From Wuchereria bancrofti (lineage: Eukaryota > Nematoda > Chromadorea > Rhabditida > Onchocercidae): a stretch of 64,000 bases of DNA. Location of the stretch: the NCBI GenBank assembly GCA_005281725.1, contig SSBO01000008.1:62001-126000 (forward strand), read 5' to 3'. The notes under the pieces are model-generated. The model made no database searches. It had not been told where the DNA came from and saw only the letters and a list, made by a program, of their open reading frames with translations. Both the position numbers and the translations under genes were made by a program. Positions 61,380 to 64,000 of the stretch are shown in pieces (within the stretch, counting starts at the first letter, position 1; every line of letters starts with the position of its first letter).

Positions 61380-64000
61380 AAATATCCAAATTTTAATTTT
61401 TATTTTGTTTTGATACTTTTTTTTTGAAGAGAAAATAAAATGATTTGGAGTTATTCATCTTCTAGTTTAAAATTTGCAAGTACAAGAAAAAATGGATAAT
61501 CTTTTAAATTTTTTCTTCCAAATAATAAAGATAAGAAGGACGAAATATTTTTTAGCATAACTATTTTACTATAAATTCCATAAAATCATTTAGCATTTTA
61601 TTGCCTAGCTAATACTAATACAGTTTTCAACACTTCTTTTTGATAATTAATTTAAAATGTTAATTAAATGATTCATTTATTATGAAAAATTTTTGATACT
61701 ATCGCAGTTACGATAATAATATTTGCCTCATCCTTTGTAATCAATTAATTCAAACAAAATTTTTATTCAAGATAGTTATAAAAATTTTTCCATATATGTT
61801 TGAAAATTATTATCACTATGAGTTTCTTTCATTAAGTCGAGTCATCCATTCGTATAATTCCAAAATATGAATTTTTTTTTTCTTTTTTTTTTGCATTTTC
61901 CCTTCATTTCTCATGTTTTTTGCTGTTTTATTCATTTATTTCATTATAGTTTTTCATTATTTTTTCATTTTTTCATTAAAGTTGATAAAAATACATTGAA
62001 TCTTTCTAGTCCTTTTTTTTCTTTTTTAAATTGTGTTATCTTCGTGTATTATCTATCAGCACCACTTTACAGTTTGTCATTTATGTTAAGCTGTAACATG
62101 AATTATGCAAGTTTAGGAAAAAGGCTTATTTTATATATTAATTTTTCTTCATGAATATTTCATTTTTTTCTAGAATTAAAAAAGAAACAAAGGAAAAAGA
62201 TATTCGTTTATGCAACAACATAAACATATAACAATTTTTCTTTTTTAAATTCAATAGCTATCATTTTAATTATTTGATATCTCTAGCTAGTCACTTTTCC
62301 TTGTGTCATCTAATCACTTTATCAATGATAAATTTTTTCAACATATTCAATATATTTACTCTCTCGTATTTCACGTCTTTTTTCATGCTTGCTTTGTTTT
62401 GGTCAGTATATACATATTATTAGTTGTCCATACTCTGTGGCTGGTTTTTTCTTTCCTCTTTTCTCCCCCTCTGTCCCTCTCTCTCTCTCTCTCTCTCTCG
62501 TTTTCCCCCTCTTTTATTATTAATTTAAAGAAATTTATTTGTTTTCTGTTTTAAATTTCATTATTTTGCTTTCTGTTTTAAATTTTAAAGTTACTACAAA
62601 TTTTTTGATTTATGCAAGTCATATTTGTAAGAAATATTAGCGAATACCATTTTCATAACCTAATTTTGCATAGGGTTTACTGAATTATTTTGTTTTCAAT
62701 CTTTTTTTAGCACTAATTACTAAGGTTCATTTCGTTTCAAATTAATCAGAATTCAGTTATTTCCAAGATATCTGACTTTTCACCCATTTGTTTTCTCGCA
62801 TTTATTAGTAGATATTGAATTCTTTCATTAACAAACTCTCAATTAGTTCCAAAAAAAATCCTTATTTTCCTCTGTTTTTCTATTCTTTTGTTTACTCTCA
62901 AATTTTCATTCTTCATAGCAATCATTTGATTATATTGTTTAAATATAATTTTAAATTATTAAATTGTATTTAAAGTTGTATATTGATTTGTTTATAAGAA
63001 TGGAATGAGTCGATTTATTTCTTTATTTTTTTTAAGAAATCTGATTATATTAGCAAGGAAAATCAAATGATAGAAATTTGGTGTAATAACAAAAATTACG
63101 CTTTAAGCATAAATAACTGAAATTAATTGAAAATAATTATTTATCTTTTGTCATGATAGCAATTATCATAATCAGATGATGTCATGTCTGTTAACTGTGA
63201 CCTAATTTACATAACAATGTTGAATATTCATTATATTTGCATTGAAGAAAAAATGCATCAAAAAAAGTGAATAAATGGATAGATTTGATTACATAATTTT
63301 TCATTGTTTATTTTAAAATTTAAAAGAGAGGAAGAAAGAGAAAAAAGAAAACTAAAAAGACGCATTATTTAGCTATTATATACATATATGTGTTTTGGTA
63401 GAATGTGGCAACAACATTCGGTAAATTTGATTCGAGACAAAACTGATTGTAAAATTGTTAAAGAAATAAATTTATGCTTTTTCATTCTTCATTTTATTGG
63501 TTCATTTATTTAAATAGAATTAAATAGAATTACGAGAAGATGAGAAATTGCCAATGTTAATGCTAGCTGAAGGATTTGGTTTAATTATTACTGATAATAT
63601 TTGCGTCATTTTAAAATGCAATTTAATGATAGGAATTATATAATTCCTATACTCATTTAATACTCTAATCTACTGATATATGTTGAAGGGATGTAAATAG
63701 TAAATGATGAACTGAGAAATAAATGACTAAATAATCAAATTAAGTTGATTAAGTTAAGTAAATTAGTTTTAATTAAAAAAACTAAAGTTTCAAGATGATT
63801 AAATAATAAATAAATAAATGATGAATGAATGGTATAAGTAGTAAATGAGTGAAATTAAAATAAAACAGTAAATGTAAGTAAATTTATTTATTGTAAGTAC
63901 TTGCGTTTAAGGCATTTATTAGTTTCAAAGAATTTGAAAATTTTTACTTTGAATCTTATATGACAAGAATTTTCTTTAATTAAAATATTTTTATTATTTT
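61380..64000. other. Downstream region without a confident gene
   Basis: Contains pyrimidine-rich DNA (about 61865-62030), a CT microsatellite (about 62474-62500) and AT-rich sequence. A 39-codon coding-like segment (63527-63643) is described in the findings. Nothing else supported. Confidence 0.5.
62474..62500. repeat. (CT)n microsatellite
   Basis: A clean run of about 13 CT units in a longer pyrimidine tract. Confidence 0.9.

Noticed and set aside
1..64000. tRNA genes, CRISPR arrays, bacterial-type operons and transposase genes
   Set aside because: None seen on either strand: no tRNA box A/B pair, no regular spacer array and no transposase motifs in the long frames.

Overview
The window is AT-rich (roughly three quarters A+T by eye) eukaryotic DNA with small exons, GT...TTTCAG-type introns and long introns full of simple repeats. 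Two genes for the nematode spliced leader SL1 RNA, embedded with 5S rRNA-like sequence, identify it as a nematode. The base composition, long introns and the head-to-tail 5S-SL1 arrangement fit a filarial (spirurid) worm best; the species cannot be read from the sequence. None of the genes is intronless, so the gene models below were built by joining exons by hand with matching splice phases; most close to an exact multiple of three.

Layout. 1-2507 (-): lysine-rich, single-membrane-segment protein, unrecognised, running off the left edge. 5524-11006 (+): cuticlin-type ZP-domain membrane protein, 371 aa. 13030-16220 (+): SLC25A42-type mitochondrial carrier, 295 aa. 17420-19512 (-): dysbindin (BLOC-1 subunit), 216 aa. 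20764-21350: 5S-like and SL1 RNA sequences. 22442-26159 (-): fukutin-family type II membrane transferase, 419 aa. 26160-28770: a decayed copy of the first two fukutin exons. 28680-31610: a partial, rearranged second copy of the 15.9-21.4 kb region, carrying a perfect copy of the last SLC25A42 exon, a 77-codon reading frame and further 5S/SL1 copies, some inverted. 32570-37819 (-): equilibrative nucleoside transporter, 492 aa, with one apparently broken splice acceptor. 40928-42457 (+): short CES-2/PAR-like bZIP factor, 122 aa, with a GC-AG intron. 42458-54715: a gene-poor stretch with microsatellites, a run of 19 C and a long imperfect hairpin. 54723-61379 (+): SLC22-type organic ion transporter, 526 aa. 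61380-64000: no confident gene.

The genes do not form a pathway; they are ordinary metazoan housekeeping, transport, trafficking and cuticle functions. The unusual part is 16-32 kb: local segmental duplication, exon duplication and decay, and dispersed (orphon) 5S/SL1 units, including one SL1 gene with a base change in the 22-base leader. That region is the best candidate for undescribed biology.
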